64,000 nt of DNA, from the NCBI GenBank assembly GCA_944380635.1, contig CALWID010000004.1, positions 25,530-89,529 of the forward strand, read 5' to 3'. This DNA is from an uncultured Eubacterium sp. GTDB lineage: Bacteria; Bacillota; Clostridia; Oscillospirales; Acutalibacteraceae. The position numbers and the translations under genes are program-made. Positions 26,584-35,378 of the stretch are shown in pieces (position 1 is the first letter of the stretch; every line of letters starts with the position of its first letter). Under the pieces are notes generated by a model. The model was given only the letters and a program-made list of their open reading frames with translations, searched no databases and was not told the origin of the DNA.

Positions 26584-26608
26584 TATTGATATTTATAAAA
26601 CGCTCAGA

Positions 26609-26638
26609 AACGCTCCGAAAGAAACGGAGCGTTTTTTT
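26609..26638 (+). terminator. Terminator after the AraC regulator
   Basis: The 9-bp stem AACGCTCCG (26609-26617) pairs with CGGAGCGTT (26625-26633), followed by TTTTT. Confidence 0.9.
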
Positions 26639-26773
26639 GTTGCTTTTAAGCAGGCAAAAAGCGGTTAAAGCCGTAAATTTTAATCGGTGCAAAAATTGAT
26701 TGTTTCATTGAAAAAATATTGGCAATATTAAATATGAAAGGCAAAAGAAAAAAGCCTGAAAAAACACACACAC

Positions 26774-26944
26774 GAGTGATTAATGTAAAAAATTCACACT
26801 AAGCAGATTATATTGCCTCAAAATTTACCTATGGCATAATTTTGAAACGGCTGTAATCACCATTGACGCCTTATCCGGCTACAGTAAGGCGTTCATAATT
26901 TTTAATTTACTGACTGTTTGTAGCCTGAAAGGCTATGGTGATTA
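26774..26944 (+). repeat. Repeated structured leader element, copy 3
   Basis: AATCACCAT (26855-26863) is the exact complement of ATGGTGATT (26935-26943). Between them lie a hairpin (ACGCCTTA with TAAGGCGT) whose loop reads CCGGCTAC, and the hairpin TAGCCTGAAAGGCTA (26921-26935). Upstream are the CTCAAAATT...AATTTTGA arm and an imperfect GTG/CAC hairpin. The GGTGAT ends 6 bases before ATG 26949 of the sugar-binding gene. The loop-to-3' pairing has one mismatch here. Confidence 0.75.
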
Positions 26945-26948
26945 ATAT

Positions 26949-28013
26949 ATGAAAAAAATATTCGCGCTGATTACATCTTTATTATTTGCGGTATTCTGCC
27001 TTACCGCCTGTTCGGCGGACAGTGCCGGCGGAGAAATTTCCGTACTCTATTATACTTTCAGCGACACTTATATCTCAAGCGTGCGCGCTGCGCTTGACCA
27101 AACCCTGAATGACGCGGGGCTTAATTACAACGATTATGACGCAAACAGCAGCCAAACCACGCAGACGGAACAGGTGCATACGGCTATTGCCAAAGGCGCC
27201 TCCATGCTGATAGTAAATGTTGTTGACACCGGCTCTGACGACGCCGCTCAGAATATAGTTAACCTTGCAAAAGCGCAGAATATACCTGTAATATTCTTTA
27301 ACCGCTCAGTTGACGAAAGCGTTGTTACAAGTTATGACAAATGCGTTTTTATAGGCACGGATTATGAAATGGCGGGCCATATGCAGGGCGAGATGATAGG
27401 AAATTACCTGCTAAAAAATTACGACGCTTACGATTTAAACGGCGACGGTAAAATAAGTTATGTTATGTTTAAAGGGCAGGAGGGCAACTTAGAGGCGATA
27501 GCAAGAACTCAATACGTCGTTGAGGACTGCAACAGGATTTTACAAAGCGCAGGCAAGCCGGAAATTGAATTTTACGATTCCGCCAACACAAACAAATACC
27601 TTGTTGACCAGGACGGAAACTGGTCCTCGGCGGCGGCAACGAATTATATGAGCACTATTCTTGCCCGCCACAGCACTTCGAGCAACAATATGGTTGAACT
27701 TGTGATTGCAAACAACGATGAAATGGCGCTGGGGGCAGTATCCGCCTTACAGAGCGCAGGCTATAACAAGGGCAGCGGCAGCGTTACGATACCCGTATTC
27801 GGAGTTGACGCCACAGACGCCGCGAAAGCAAAAATTGCGGACGGCTCTATGGCGGGTACAATTAAGCAGGACGGCGAAGGCATGGCGCAGACTATAAAGA
27901 CCGTTATTGATAATTTTAATTCCTCCGCTTTGCCGCTTACAAATATTGACGAAGATAATATTGTTGGCAGTTGGAGGGTAAATGTGCCATACTCCGAATA
28001 CACGGGAGAATAA
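26949..28013 (+). CDS. mglB: Galactose/glucose-type ABC transporter binding lipoprotein
   Basis: A 354-residue periplasmic-binding-protein family member. A lipoprotein signal peptide ends at a lipobox (LTAC, Cys21), which places it on the outer face of the membrane. The mature part follows the MglB pattern, including a calcium-site-like DLNGDGKISYVM loop, ANNDEMALGAVSAL and FGVDATDAAKAKIADG. It binds galactose, glucose or methyl-galactosides in known members. It is first gene of mglB-mglA-mglC, and its ribosome site is the 3' end of the repeated leader element. Confidence 0.9.
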   Translation: MKKIFALITSLLFAVFCLTACSADSAGGEISVLYYTFSDTYISSVRAALDQTLNDAGLNYNDYDANSSQTTQTEQVHTAIAKGASMLIVNVVDTGSDDAAQNIVNLAKAQNIPVIFFNRSVDESVVTSYDKCVFIGTDYEMAGHMQGEMIGNYLLKNYDAYDLNGDGKISYVMFKGQEGNLEAIARTQYVVEDCNRILQSAGKPEIEFYDSANTNKYLVDQDGNWSSAAATNYMSTILARHSTSSNNMVELVIANNDEMALGAVSALQSAGYNKGSGSVTIPVFGVDATDAAKAKIADGSMAGTIKQDGEGMAQTIKTVIDNFNSSALPLTNIDEDNIVGSWRVNVPYSEYTGE

Positions 28014-28025
28014 AACAAAAAGACT

Positions 28026-28047
28026 GGCTGAAAGGCTGCGATGATTA
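28026..28047 (+). repeat. Degenerate tail of the repeated element before mglA
   Basis: GGCTGAAAGGCTGCGATGATTA matches the last bases of the element (CTGAAAGGCT...GATTA) directly in front of ATG 28048, but the upstream hairpins are absent. Confidence 0.4.
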
Positions 28048-29553
28048 ATGAAGAACAACATTGAGTTGCTTAAAATGGAGAATATTACAAAAAGTTTTCC
28101 GGGCGTAAAAGCGCTGGACGGAGTTTCACTGAGCGTAAAGGCAGGCACCGTCCACGCTCTGATGGGTGAAAACGGCGCGGGAAAATCAACGCTTATGAAA
28201 TGTCTTTTCGGAGTATATTCCAAAGACAGTGGCAAAATATTTTTAGACGGTGAAGAGGTTAATTTCAAGAATTCAAAAGAGGCGCTTGAAAACGGCGTTG
28301 CTATGGTGCACCAGGAACTAAACCAGGCTTTAAAGCGCAGTGTTATGGACAATATGTGGCTCGGCCGCCTGCCGACGGTTTCAAAATTTCTGCCGTTTAC
28401 AAGCGAAAAAAAGATGTATGAAAAAACAAAACAGGTATTTTATTCGCTCGGAATTGATACAGACCCGAAAACAATAATGGGCAAAATGCCCGTTTCACAG
28501 CGGCAGATGGCTGAAATAGCAAAAGCCGTGTCATACAATTCTAAGGTAATAGTATTTGACGAACCGACTTCCTCGCTGACTGACGCGGAGGCTGAACGGC
28601 TGTTTGAAATTATAGAGCACCTTAAGAAAAAAGGGTGCGCAATAATTTATATCTCCCATAAAATGGAGGAAATTCTGCGCATATCGGATGAAGTAACCGT
28701 TATGAGGGACGGAAAACATATTGCCACAAGGCCCGCTGGCGAACTGACAACAGATGAAATCATAAGGCTGATGGTTGGGCGCGAACTTAAAAACAGATAC
28801 CCTGAAAAAACGAACTTGCCGGGTGAAACGCTTTTAACCGTAAATCACCTGAGCGCGCAGTATAAGCGGCTTTATGATGTTTCATTCACGGCAAGGCGCG
28901 GTGAAATTCTGGGAATTGCCGGGCTTGACGGTTCCGGGCGCACCGAACTGCTTGAAACTATATTCGGAATAAACACAAGAAAAAGCGGAAACATATACCT
29001 ATGCGGCACGGAAGTTAAAAACAGAAACGCCCGTGAATCCGTAAAAAACGGCTTTGCCCTGCTTACTGAAGAGCGGCGGGCAACGGGGATATTCGCCATA
29101 CTGAACATTCGTGAAAACGCAGTGATTTCCAGCCTGAAAAAATTTGCTTTCGGCCCCTTTTTAAGCGATAAAAAAATGAAAGAAAGCGTTCGGCATCTTA
29201 TAGACGCTCTTAAAATCAAAACTCCGGGGCAGGAAACAAGAATAGGCGTGCTTTCCGGCGGCAATCAGCAAAAAGTAATCCTCGGCAGATGGCTTTTGAC
29301 CGAGCCGGATGTTTTACTTTTGGACGAGCCGACGCGCGGAATTGATGTAGGCGCCAAATATGAGATATATAAACTTATAAACGACCTTGCCGCGCGCGGA
29401 AAAACCGTTTTAATGGTATCCTCCGAAATGCCGGAACTGCTTGGCGTGTGCGACAGAATACTTGTTATGAGCGGCGGGCGGCTTGCCGGTGAAACAGACG
29501 CAGGGACTGCCACGCAGGAAGAGATTATGGCGCTTGCCGCAAAATATGTTTAA
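28048..29553 (+). CDS. mglA: Sugar ABC transporter ATP-binding protein
   Basis: A 501-residue protein with two fused ABC ATPase domains, as in MglA/RbsA. The first domain (about 5-240) has Walker A GENGAGKST, the signature region MPVSQRQMAEIAKA and Walker B VIVFDEPTSSLT. The second domain (about 255-495) has a degenerate Walker A (GLDGSGRTE) but a good signature LSGGNQQKVILGRWL and Walker B LLLDEPTRGID. It powers sugar import. It is followed after 14 bases by the permease. Confidence 0.93.
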   Translation: MKNNIELLKMENITKSFPGVKALDGVSLSVKAGTVHALMGENGAGKSTLMKCLFGVYSKDSGKIFLDGEEVNFKNSKEALENGVAMVHQELNQALKRSVMDNMWLGRLPTVSKFLPFTSEKKMYEKTKQVFYSLGIDTDPKTIMGKMPVSQRQMAEIAKAVSYNSKVIVFDEPTSSLTDAEAERLFEIIEHLKKKGCAIIYISHKMEEILRISDEVTVMRDGKHIATRPAGELTTDEIIRLMVGRELKNRYPEKTNLPGETLLTVNHLSAQYKRLYDVSFTARRGEILGIAGLDGSGRTELLETIFGINTRKSGNIYLCGTEVKNRNARESVKNGFALLTEERRATGIFAILNIRENAVISSLKKFAFGPFLSDKKMKESVRHLIDALKIKTPGQETRIGVLSGGNQQKVILGRWLLTEPDVLLLDEPTRGIDVGAKYEIYKLINDLAARGKTVLMVSSEMPELLGVCDRILVMSGGRLAGETDAGTATQEEIMALAAKYV

Positions 29554-29567
29554 GGAGATAACTATTT

Positions 29568-30632
29568 ATGCCTGATTCAAATAAAAACACGCCACCGGGA
29601 GCGCTTAACGCAGTATCTGCCGTGAGCAGGCGCTCGGCGGCTGATTTCATATTAAACAACGCTATGTATATAATCATTGCGCTGGCGATTATTTTTATAG
29701 CGATAAAAGTGCCTGCCTTTCTTTCGCTTCCGTCAATAATAAACATAATTTCATTAACGGCGTCCAAACTGCCCATAGCGCTCGGCGTTGCGGGGTGCAT
29801 AGTGCTGACAGGAACGGATATTTCCGCCGGCAGAGTGGTTGGGCTGACTGCCTGCGTTGGCGCGTCTCTTTTGCAGATGGCGGATTACACAAACAAAATG
29901 TTCCCCGATTTAGGCGTTTTGCCGCTTTGGGCGGTATTTCTGATTGTTATAGCAATCGGCGCGGCGGTTGGTCTTGTAAACGGCTTTTTTGTTGCTAAAT
30001 TTAAACTCCACCCGTTTATAGTTACCCTTTCAACCCAGCTTATAGTGTTTGGGCTTGTGCTTATGTATCTTATGATCGGCACCAACAACGGGCAGACTCT
30101 TTCGGGGTTGGACGGGTCTTATACAGAATTTATACGCGGCACGCTGTTTACCGTAGGCGGTGTAGCCGTTCCCAAATATGTTTTGTATTCCGCAATATTA
30201 ACCGCGGTAATGTGGGTGATTTGGAACAAAACAAAATTCGGCAAAAATATGTTTGCAGTCGGCTCAAACGAAGAGGCGGCGAATGTTTCAGGCGTTAATG
30301 TTTTTGCAACTATAGTGGGTGTTTTTGTGCTTGCCGGCGCGCTTTACGGCGTTACGGGATTTATTGAGGGCGCAAGAATAGCCTCCTGCTCCGCAAACAC
30401 GGGGCTTACCTATGAGAGCGACGCTATTGCCGCGTGCGTAATAGGCGGCGTATCTTTTGTTGGCGGCACGGGAAAAATAAGCGGAATAGTAATAGGAGTG
30501 CTTTTGCTGCAACTTATATTTGTGGGGCTGAATTTTCTTTCGGTTTCGGCAAATATGCTGTATGTTATTAAGGGCGTTATAATTCTTGCCGCGTGCGCGA
30601 TTGATATGAGAAAATACCTGAGCAGGAGATAA
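29568..30632 (+). CDS. mglC: Galactose/methyl-galactoside ABC transporter permease
   Basis: A 354-residue membrane protein with about 9-10 hydrophobic segments. The family EAA-like and conserved loops are visible: GCIVLTGTDISAGRVVGLTA, NGFFVAKFKLHPFIVTL and GGVSFVGGTGKISG. It is the MglC/RbsC permease of the operon. ATG follows AAGGAGAT. A small membrane protein ORF follows directly. Confidence 0.92.
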   Translation: MPDSNKNTPPGALNAVSAVSRRSAADFILNNAMYIIIALAIIFIAIKVPAFLSLPSIINIISLTASKLPIALGVAGCIVLTGTDISAGRVVGLTACVGASLLQMADYTNKMFPDLGVLPLWAVFLIVIAIGAAVGLVNGFFVAKFKLHPFIVTLSTQLIVFGLVLMYLMIGTNNGQTLSGLDGSYTEFIRGTLFTVGGVAVPKYVLYSAILTAVMWVIWNKTKFGKNMFAVGSNEEAANVSGVNVFATIVGVFVLAGALYGVTGFIEGARIASCSANTGLTYESDAIAACVIGGVSFVGGTGKISGIVIGVLLLQLIFVGLNFLSVSANMLYVIKGVIILAACAIDMRKYLSRR

Positions 30633-30640
30633 ACGGTAAA

Positions 30641-30787
30641 TTGAAAAACGGGAATAATAAATATAAAAACAAAAGCGGCGGTCTTTACGCTGGCGTAAAT
30701 ATATCCAAAAAATCGGCGGATATTCTTGCGGCGCTGAGCGCCGGCGCGCTTGCGCTGTGCCTTTTTGCAGTAATCTTTTGTTGCTGA
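30641..30787 (+). CDS. Small single-span membrane protein after mglC, 48 aa
   Basis: A short ORF starts with TTG 9 bases after the mglC stop; AGGAG lies 13 bases before it, at the 3' end of mglC. The product has a lysine/asparagine-rich, positively charged N-terminus, a LYAGVNISKKSADILAAL segment and a hydrophobic C-terminal helix ending in CC. It precedes the operon terminator, so it would be the last mgl gene. Its role is unknown; a small subunit or regulator of the transporter is possible. The long spacing and TTG start lower certainty. Confidence 0.5.
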   Translation: MKNGNNKYKNKSGGLYAGVNISKKSADILAALSAGALALCLFAVIFCC

Positions 30788-30801
30788 AAACAAAATATAA
30801 A

Positions 30802-30838
30802 AAATGAGCGGCGCCGAAAAGCAACCGCTCATTTTATT
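30802..30838. terminator. Bidirectional terminator after the mgl operon
   Basis: The 10-bp stem AAATGAGCGG (30802-30811) pairs with CCGCTCATTT (30825-30834), with T-rich flanks on both strands. Confidence 0.85.
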
Positions 30839-30873
30839 ATGCTTACAGTATTTTTTATAATACAGCGTTTAAA

Positions 30874-31071
30874 TTAAAGGTCGTCGGCGTCCTGCTCCGG
30901 CTCCTCATACTCGCCTGTTTCATAAGTGTTTTTTGTTGTGCCCGTATAACTGCCGAAAGTATCGCTGTTTGCCATTTCCGGGCTGATATATGAAGTCAGG
31001 TCAATAACTTTTTTGCTGTTTTTGATTTTTTCATTTTTATTTTTTTCATTTTGTTTTTTGTTTTTTTTCAT
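30874..31071 (-). CDS. Small hypothetical protein, lysine-rich then acidic
   Basis: A 65-residue protein. The first 20 residues are almost all lysine, asparagine and glutamate. A central segment reads KVIDLTSYISPEMANSDTFG and the end is acidic (EEPEQDADDL). The ribosome site GAGGTGAT is excellent. There is no membrane segment or signal peptide. It lies 54 bases after the hypothetical gene at 31126-31749 on the same strand, so the two probably form an operon. The family is not recognised. Confidence 0.65.
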   Translation of the reverse strand: MKKNKKQNEKNKNEKIKNSKKVIDLTSYISPEMANSDTFGSYTGTTKNTYETGEYEEPEQDADDL

Positions 31072-31125
31072 AAAAAATCACCTCACTGATATTTTTAGTA
31101 AAGGTGAATTTTTTATTCTTATATT

Positions 31126-31749
31126 TTAAATTTTTTCAACATCCACGGCAGCAATTTTATCCATAAACTGCTTTGGAGTAATCACCTCGCCCATATCGAA
31201 AAAATCATCCATATTCAGGTTGAAATTATTGACGAAAACGGGCATTTTTTCATATTCAATATCAATGTGCAGGCGTTTTGCGTCCTCTTTAATGCGCTCT
31301 GTATTATAATTATTGCAGTCATAATAGCGCGACGCCTGTATCTCATTATTTCTGATATACTGCAAAACAATATTTCTGCTTGATTTTGAAATTGATATAT
31401 ACTGCGGTATGTCTTTTTGAAGCGCCTGACCCATAGTCATCTGCGCAACCGCTTTGCACGCGCCGGAATTAACGAAAAATTCATTTATAAAAATGCTTTC
31501 AAGCGGACTTGTATCATCCGGCACTATAATTGCAAGGATATTTTTAGACGGCTTGCGCTGGTAATATTTTTTTACAAATTCTTTAAAATAATGCTGGCCC
31601 TCCGCTATCTTTTTAGCGTAAAAGTGGTAAAAAGGTATATTCGGCCTGCTTGCAATACCAGGGAGGGAAAAAGGCTTGAATTCGCCGCTTTCCTCATCGT
31701 AAAGCAAAACATTTGAATTTGTTATTATAACAGGTATGGCTTTGGACAT
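31126..31749 (-). CDS. Hypothetical protein, possibly actin-like fold
   Basis: A 207-residue soluble protein that I cannot assign. A stretch around 70-110 (LAIIVPDDTSPLESIFINEF followed by a helix and a KAVAQM strand) recalls the VPxxxTxxER...EPxAAA region of MreB/FtsA-like actin folds, but no clear phosphate-binding motif is seen, so this is speculation. ATG follows AAGGAAG. It is paired with the small gene at 30874 and divergent from the DUF3048 gene. Confidence 0.6.
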   Translation of the reverse strand: MSKAIPVIITNSNVLLYDEESGEFKPFSLPGIASRPNIPFYHFYAKKIAEGQHYFKEFVKKYYQRKPSKNILAIIVPDDTSPLESIFINEFFVNSGACKAVAQMTMGQALQKDIPQYISISKSSRNIVLQYIRNNEIQASRYYDCNNYNTERIKEDAKRLHIDIEYEKMPVFVNNFNLNMDDFFDMGEVITPKQFMDKIAAVDVEKI

Positions 31750-31895
31750 CTTTAAAACTTCCTTATAATTACTGATACAATTTTACTATATATTGTGGAT
31801 AAAATCAACAAAATAAAAAAATATAGTGCAATTCGCCGTAAGATATGTTATTATGTAATAGACTGGTAGATTATAATTTGAAAAGAGGAAACGAT

Positions 31896-33215
31896 ATGGC
31901 CGGCAAAGATGATGAAATAGATAAGATACTAAATGAAATTAAGGGTGCAAAAGGCACTTCCGACGCGGATGACGGCAATGACAATTCTGCTGAAGATACT
32001 GCCTTGAACAGTACAGCGGAAGATAAAAAAGAAGATGAAACGCCGCTTGAGCCTGCGTTAAACGAACTTCCCGTTAACAAAAAAGGCATTAATGATTTTA
32101 AAGACGAATATGAAGAAGAAGAGGTGGAATATGTGAAAAATCCCGCAAAGAAAAAAATTATAATAGCCGTATTAGCGGTTGTAATAATTATAGCAGTTGC
32201 CGTTGGAGTTTATTTCGGCGTATTTTACGAAAAAGAAGAACCCACTACGGCGCCGGAAACCACTACCACAACAACAGCGGCTCCCGTTGTTATAAGAAAC
32301 CCGCTTACCGGCGAGGAAGGATATAATGAATCCGCGGTAGGAAAAAGGCCGATTGCGGTAGTTGTTGAAAATTCCCCGCAGGCACGCCCGCAGTATAATA
32401 TGGACACACCTGATATTATTTTTGAAGGTGAAGTTGAGGGCGGTATCACTCGTATGCTTTGGTTTTACGCCGATATGACTGACCTGCCGGAGCAAGTTGG
32501 CCCAACCCGTTCCGCAAGGCCGAGTTTTGTTGAATTTTCACAATTATTTGATTCTATTTTCGTTCATTTCGGAGAGAGCCACAGCAAGGGCAATTACACC
32601 GGCGCGGACGATATAATAGAGAGCAAAAATGTTGATAATATTGACGGTATGAACACCTCTTTCTGTTTCAGGCGCACAAGCGATAAAGTAAGCCCGCACA
32701 ATGCCGTGCTTGAGGGCGATAATCTTTTACAGGCGATTGAAAATAAAAAATACAGAACAGACCTTGACAACAGCAAATTTTCCGCATTGAGTTTCAACGA
32801 AAAGGAAACGGCTGTTTCTTCCGTGCCGTGCAACAGCATAACGGTTAAATTCTCCTCCCGCACGGACAGCCATACTTTTACATATAACAGCACTGATAAG
32901 GTATATCAAAATCAGTCTGACTTTGAACAGCAGGTAAGTTTTAAAAACATAATAGTTTTATTTGCTGACACACAATATATTGATAAAGATAATTATAACG
33001 GCACCGGCAGAACTGAAACTTACTGTAATTTTGATTTTACAAGCGGCACGGGCAAACTTGCCTCCGCCGGAACAGTTGCCGATTTCACTTGGACTGTCAG
33101 CGACGGCGTGCTTAAACTTACAGCCGCGGACGGCAGTGAATTAAAACTCAACCCCGGCAGAAGCTGGATAGGCGTAGCTTCCGCAAACCACAGCGGCAGC
33201 GCTGAAGTTAAGTAA
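31896..33215 (+). CDS. DUF3048-domain membrane-anchored protein
   Basis: A 439-residue protein. It has an acidic cytoplasmic N-terminus (about 1-75), one membrane helix (KKIIIAVLAVVIIIAVAVGV, about 86-110), a threonine-rich linker and then an extracellular DUF3048 (YerB-like) domain. The domain shows its typical IAVVVENSPQARPQ, EGGITRMLWFYAD and VGPTRSARPSFVE motifs. The function of the family is not well defined; it is common at Firmicute cell surfaces. ATG 31896 follows AGAGGAA. The upstream in-frame start lies before this site and is unlikely. It is followed by another envelope protein gene after 21 bases. Confidence 0.8.
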   Translation: MAGKDDEIDKILNEIKGAKGTSDADDGNDNSAEDTALNSTAEDKKEDETPLEPALNELPVNKKGINDFKDEYEEEEVEYVKNPAKKKIIIAVLAVVIIIAVAVGVYFGVFYEKEEPTTAPETTTTTTAAPVVIRNPLTGEEGYNESAVGKRPIAVVVENSPQARPQYNMDTPDIIFEGEVEGGITRMLWFYADMTDLPEQVGPTRSARPSFVEFSQLFDSIFVHFGESHSKGNYTGADDIIESKNVDNIDGMNTSFCFRRTSDKVSPHNAVLEGDNLLQAIENKKYRTDLDNSKFSALSFNEKETAVSSVPCNSITVKFSSRTDSHTFTYNSTDKVYQNQSDFEQQVSFKNIIVLFADTQYIDKDNYNGTGRTETYCNFDFTSGTGKLASAGTVADFTWTVSDGVLKLTAADGSELKLNPGRSWIGVASANHSGSAEVK

Positions 33216-33236
33216 TAATTCAAAAAGGGGAAACAT

Positions 33237-34175
33237 ATGAAAAAATCGCACTCGGGCATTTTTTTAATTGTTTTGGGAGTCATACTGATTATTGCAGGCT
33301 CATTTTCATCTTTGCTGTTTATTTTAGGAGCGTCAACTCCGGAGTTAATTCCGTTCAGCGGCGTTATTTCTAAAGACAGTTATGATGTTTATAATATCGG
33401 AAATGTGCTTGTTATTGACAAATACGCTTTTTATGAAGACGGCTATCAGTATGACGAAGATTACTATATCATAGGCTTTACGGACGGCGAGAGCGATAAA
33501 GTTTATTTAGCGTCTCTTACGGTGGACGAATCAATGGATATATATGAAAAACTTGACCGGTACGCAGACGACGATACCGCTTATATAGGCGATTTATATA
33601 TTGAACTTTGTGCAACCGCCGATACCGTTTCCGCCTTGGACGGAGACATTTATTCCTATTATAATGACGAGGTTGATGTTTACGGCGAAATGTTACCGGG
33701 CACGGAAGATTCGGGAATATCTTTTACATATTATTGCGAGGGCGCCGCGGCGTTTCCTCAGGCCTCCCAATCAAGCCAAAAAACAGATACGGGCGTAATT
33801 ATTTTCGGAATTGCTGTTTTTGCCATAGGAATTGCTGTGCTTACCGTTGGTATTATTAAAACCAAAAACGCAAAAAAGCAAAATCAATTTTATATGCAAA
33901 ATCAGCCGAGCGCATATTACTATCCGCCGAATCAGCAGCCCGGCACTTGGCAGAACCAGCCGCCTAATCCAAACCAATGGACTAACGGCGCTGCGAATTA
34001 TCCGCCGCAGGCAGACGGAAACGCGCAGTACCAACAACAAAATGCAAATGAGTGGACTAACGGCGCGCCGCGCGGCGCCGATAACCCGCCTAATCCATAT
34101 TATTCACCGCCGGCACAAGACCGGCCAGGCAATGTAAACACACCGGAAAACGGCACACCTAATGACGAACAATAA
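33237..34175 (+). CDS. Membrane protein with proline/glutamine-rich tail
   Basis: A 312-residue protein with a membrane helix near residues 7-30, an acidic tyrosine-rich outer domain (about 40-180), a second helix (IIFGIAVFAIGIAVLTVGII, about 187-208) and a low-complexity tail. The tail contains repeated NQWTNGA and NEWTNGA units among PPN and YYxPP motifs. If both helices cross the membrane, the tail is cytoplasmic, where such Pro/Gln-rich tails often mediate binding. ATG follows AAAAGGGG. It is probably in one unit with the DUF3048 gene. The family is not recognised. Confidence 0.7.
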   Translation: MKKSHSGIFLIVLGVILIIAGSFSSLLFILGASTPELIPFSGVISKDSYDVYNIGNVLVIDKYAFYEDGYQYDEDYYIIGFTDGESDKVYLASLTVDESMDIYEKLDRYADDDTAYIGDLYIELCATADTVSALDGDIYSYYNDEVDVYGEMLPGTEDSGISFTYYCEGAAAFPQASQSSQKTDTGVIIFGIAVFAIGIAVLTVGIIKTKNAKKQNQFYMQNQPSAYYYPPNQQPGTWQNQPPNPNQWTNGAANYPPQADGNAQYQQQNANEWTNGAPRGADNPPNPYYSPPAQDRPGNVNTPENGTPNDEQ

Positions 34176-34242
34176 AATTCAAAGCGAAAAGGATACATAA
34201 TGCCCTGCCGTGCTTTGCGGCATATATAATATGGAGTTTACT

Positions 34243-35364
34243 ATGAAATTTAATGAAAACAAGAAATTCAAGATAATGCAGATTACCGATATGCAGGAAA
34301 TTCCCGCCGTATCGCCGGACACTATGGCGCTGCTTGAAGCGGCGGTAGAGGCTGAAAAGCCCGACCTTGTTGTTTACACCGGCGACCAAATTAAAGGCTA
34401 CGGAGTAACCTACCGCGGCAAAGGTAAAGAACTTGAAAACGCCGTTGCGAAAACGATTAAAAAACTGCTTGAGCCGATTACAAAGCGCGGAATACCGTTT
34501 GCGGTAACTTTCGGAAACCATGACAGGCAGGTGGGAATATCAAACAAAGACCAGTTTCTGCATATTTACAAATCCCTGCCGAACTGCATAGGCGAACAGG
34601 CAGAGGGCATTGACGAAGGCGGCACCTGCTGTATTCCTATTGAATCATCAGACGGCAGCGGCAAAGACGCTTTTTGCCTTTATCTGTTTGACAGCGGCAC
34701 CGACGCCAAAGGCGGCGGATATGAGCCGTTTGATACTAAAATAATTGAATGGTACAAAAAAACCAGGGATAAACTCAAAGAAAAAAACGGCGCGTATGTG
34801 CCGTCCATAGTATTCCAGCATATTCCGCTTTGCGAATACTACAATGTTTTAAAGCGCGTTAAAAAATCGCACAAAGGCGCGATAAGGGCTTTTAGAACTC
34901 ACAAAAATGAATATTATATTCTGGGCGACACCTGCCGTAAAGGCGATATGCTGTGCGAGCCGCCGTCCATACCAAATAAAAACACGGGCGAATTTGACGC
35001 CATATCCGAAAAAGGCGATGTTATGGCTGTGTTTGTAGGGCACGACCATAAAAACAGTTTTGTAGGCAGATATAAAAATGTGGACCTGGGCTTTACGCAG
35101 TCCTGCGGATTTAATGTTTACGGAAACAGAACGAAAAGGGGCGTAAGAATAATTACGCTTGATGAGAACAAACCGGGCGAATATGAAACTTATACGCGCA
35201 CATTTGACGAACTTGTGGGCACAAAGGTACAAAGACCCGTTTATGACTATCTTTCAAGCAAAGCGCCGGAAACTGTTGACGCGGCTATTCCGATGATTGC
35301 AAAAGCCGTGGGCATACTTGCGGCAATCATCATAATAATTGTGCTTTTAATTAAATTATTATAA
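34243..35364 (+). CDS. Metallophosphoesterase with C-terminal membrane anchor
   Basis: A 373-residue phosphoesterase. Metal-binding motifs occur in order: QITDMQE at about 14 (DxH replaced by D-M-Q), GDQIKGYG, GNHDRQ at about 98, an FQHIPL histidine and GHDHKN at about 267. It resembles the purple-acid-phosphatase/Dcr2-like group. A hydrophobic helix ends the protein (about 350-373), tail-anchoring the enzyme. The change of the first motif from DxH to DMQ is odd and could alter metal binding. ATG 34243 follows GGAG; it is followed 14 bases later by a gtrA-like gene. Confidence 0.78.
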   Translation: MKFNENKKFKIMQITDMQEIPAVSPDTMALLEAAVEAEKPDLVVYTGDQIKGYGVTYRGKGKELENAVAKTIKKLLEPITKRGIPFAVTFGNHDRQVGISNKDQFLHIYKSLPNCIGEQAEGIDEGGTCCIPIESSDGSGKDAFCLYLFDSGTDAKGGGYEPFDTKIIEWYKKTRDKLKEKNGAYVPSIVFQHIPLCEYYNVLKRVKKSHKGAIRAFRTHKNEYYILGDTCRKGDMLCEPPSIPNKNTGEFDAISEKGDVMAVFVGHDHKNSFVGRYKNVDLGFTQSCGFNVYGNRTKRGVRIITLDENKPGEYETYTRTFDELVGTKVQRPVYDYLSSKAPETVDAAIPMIAKAVGILAAIIIIIVLLIKLL

Positions 35365-35378
35365 GAAAGGATTAGCAT

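Noticed and set aside
27747-28352. A 201-codon minus-strand frame
   Set aside because: It is antisense to mglB and mglA, without start signals or family motifs.
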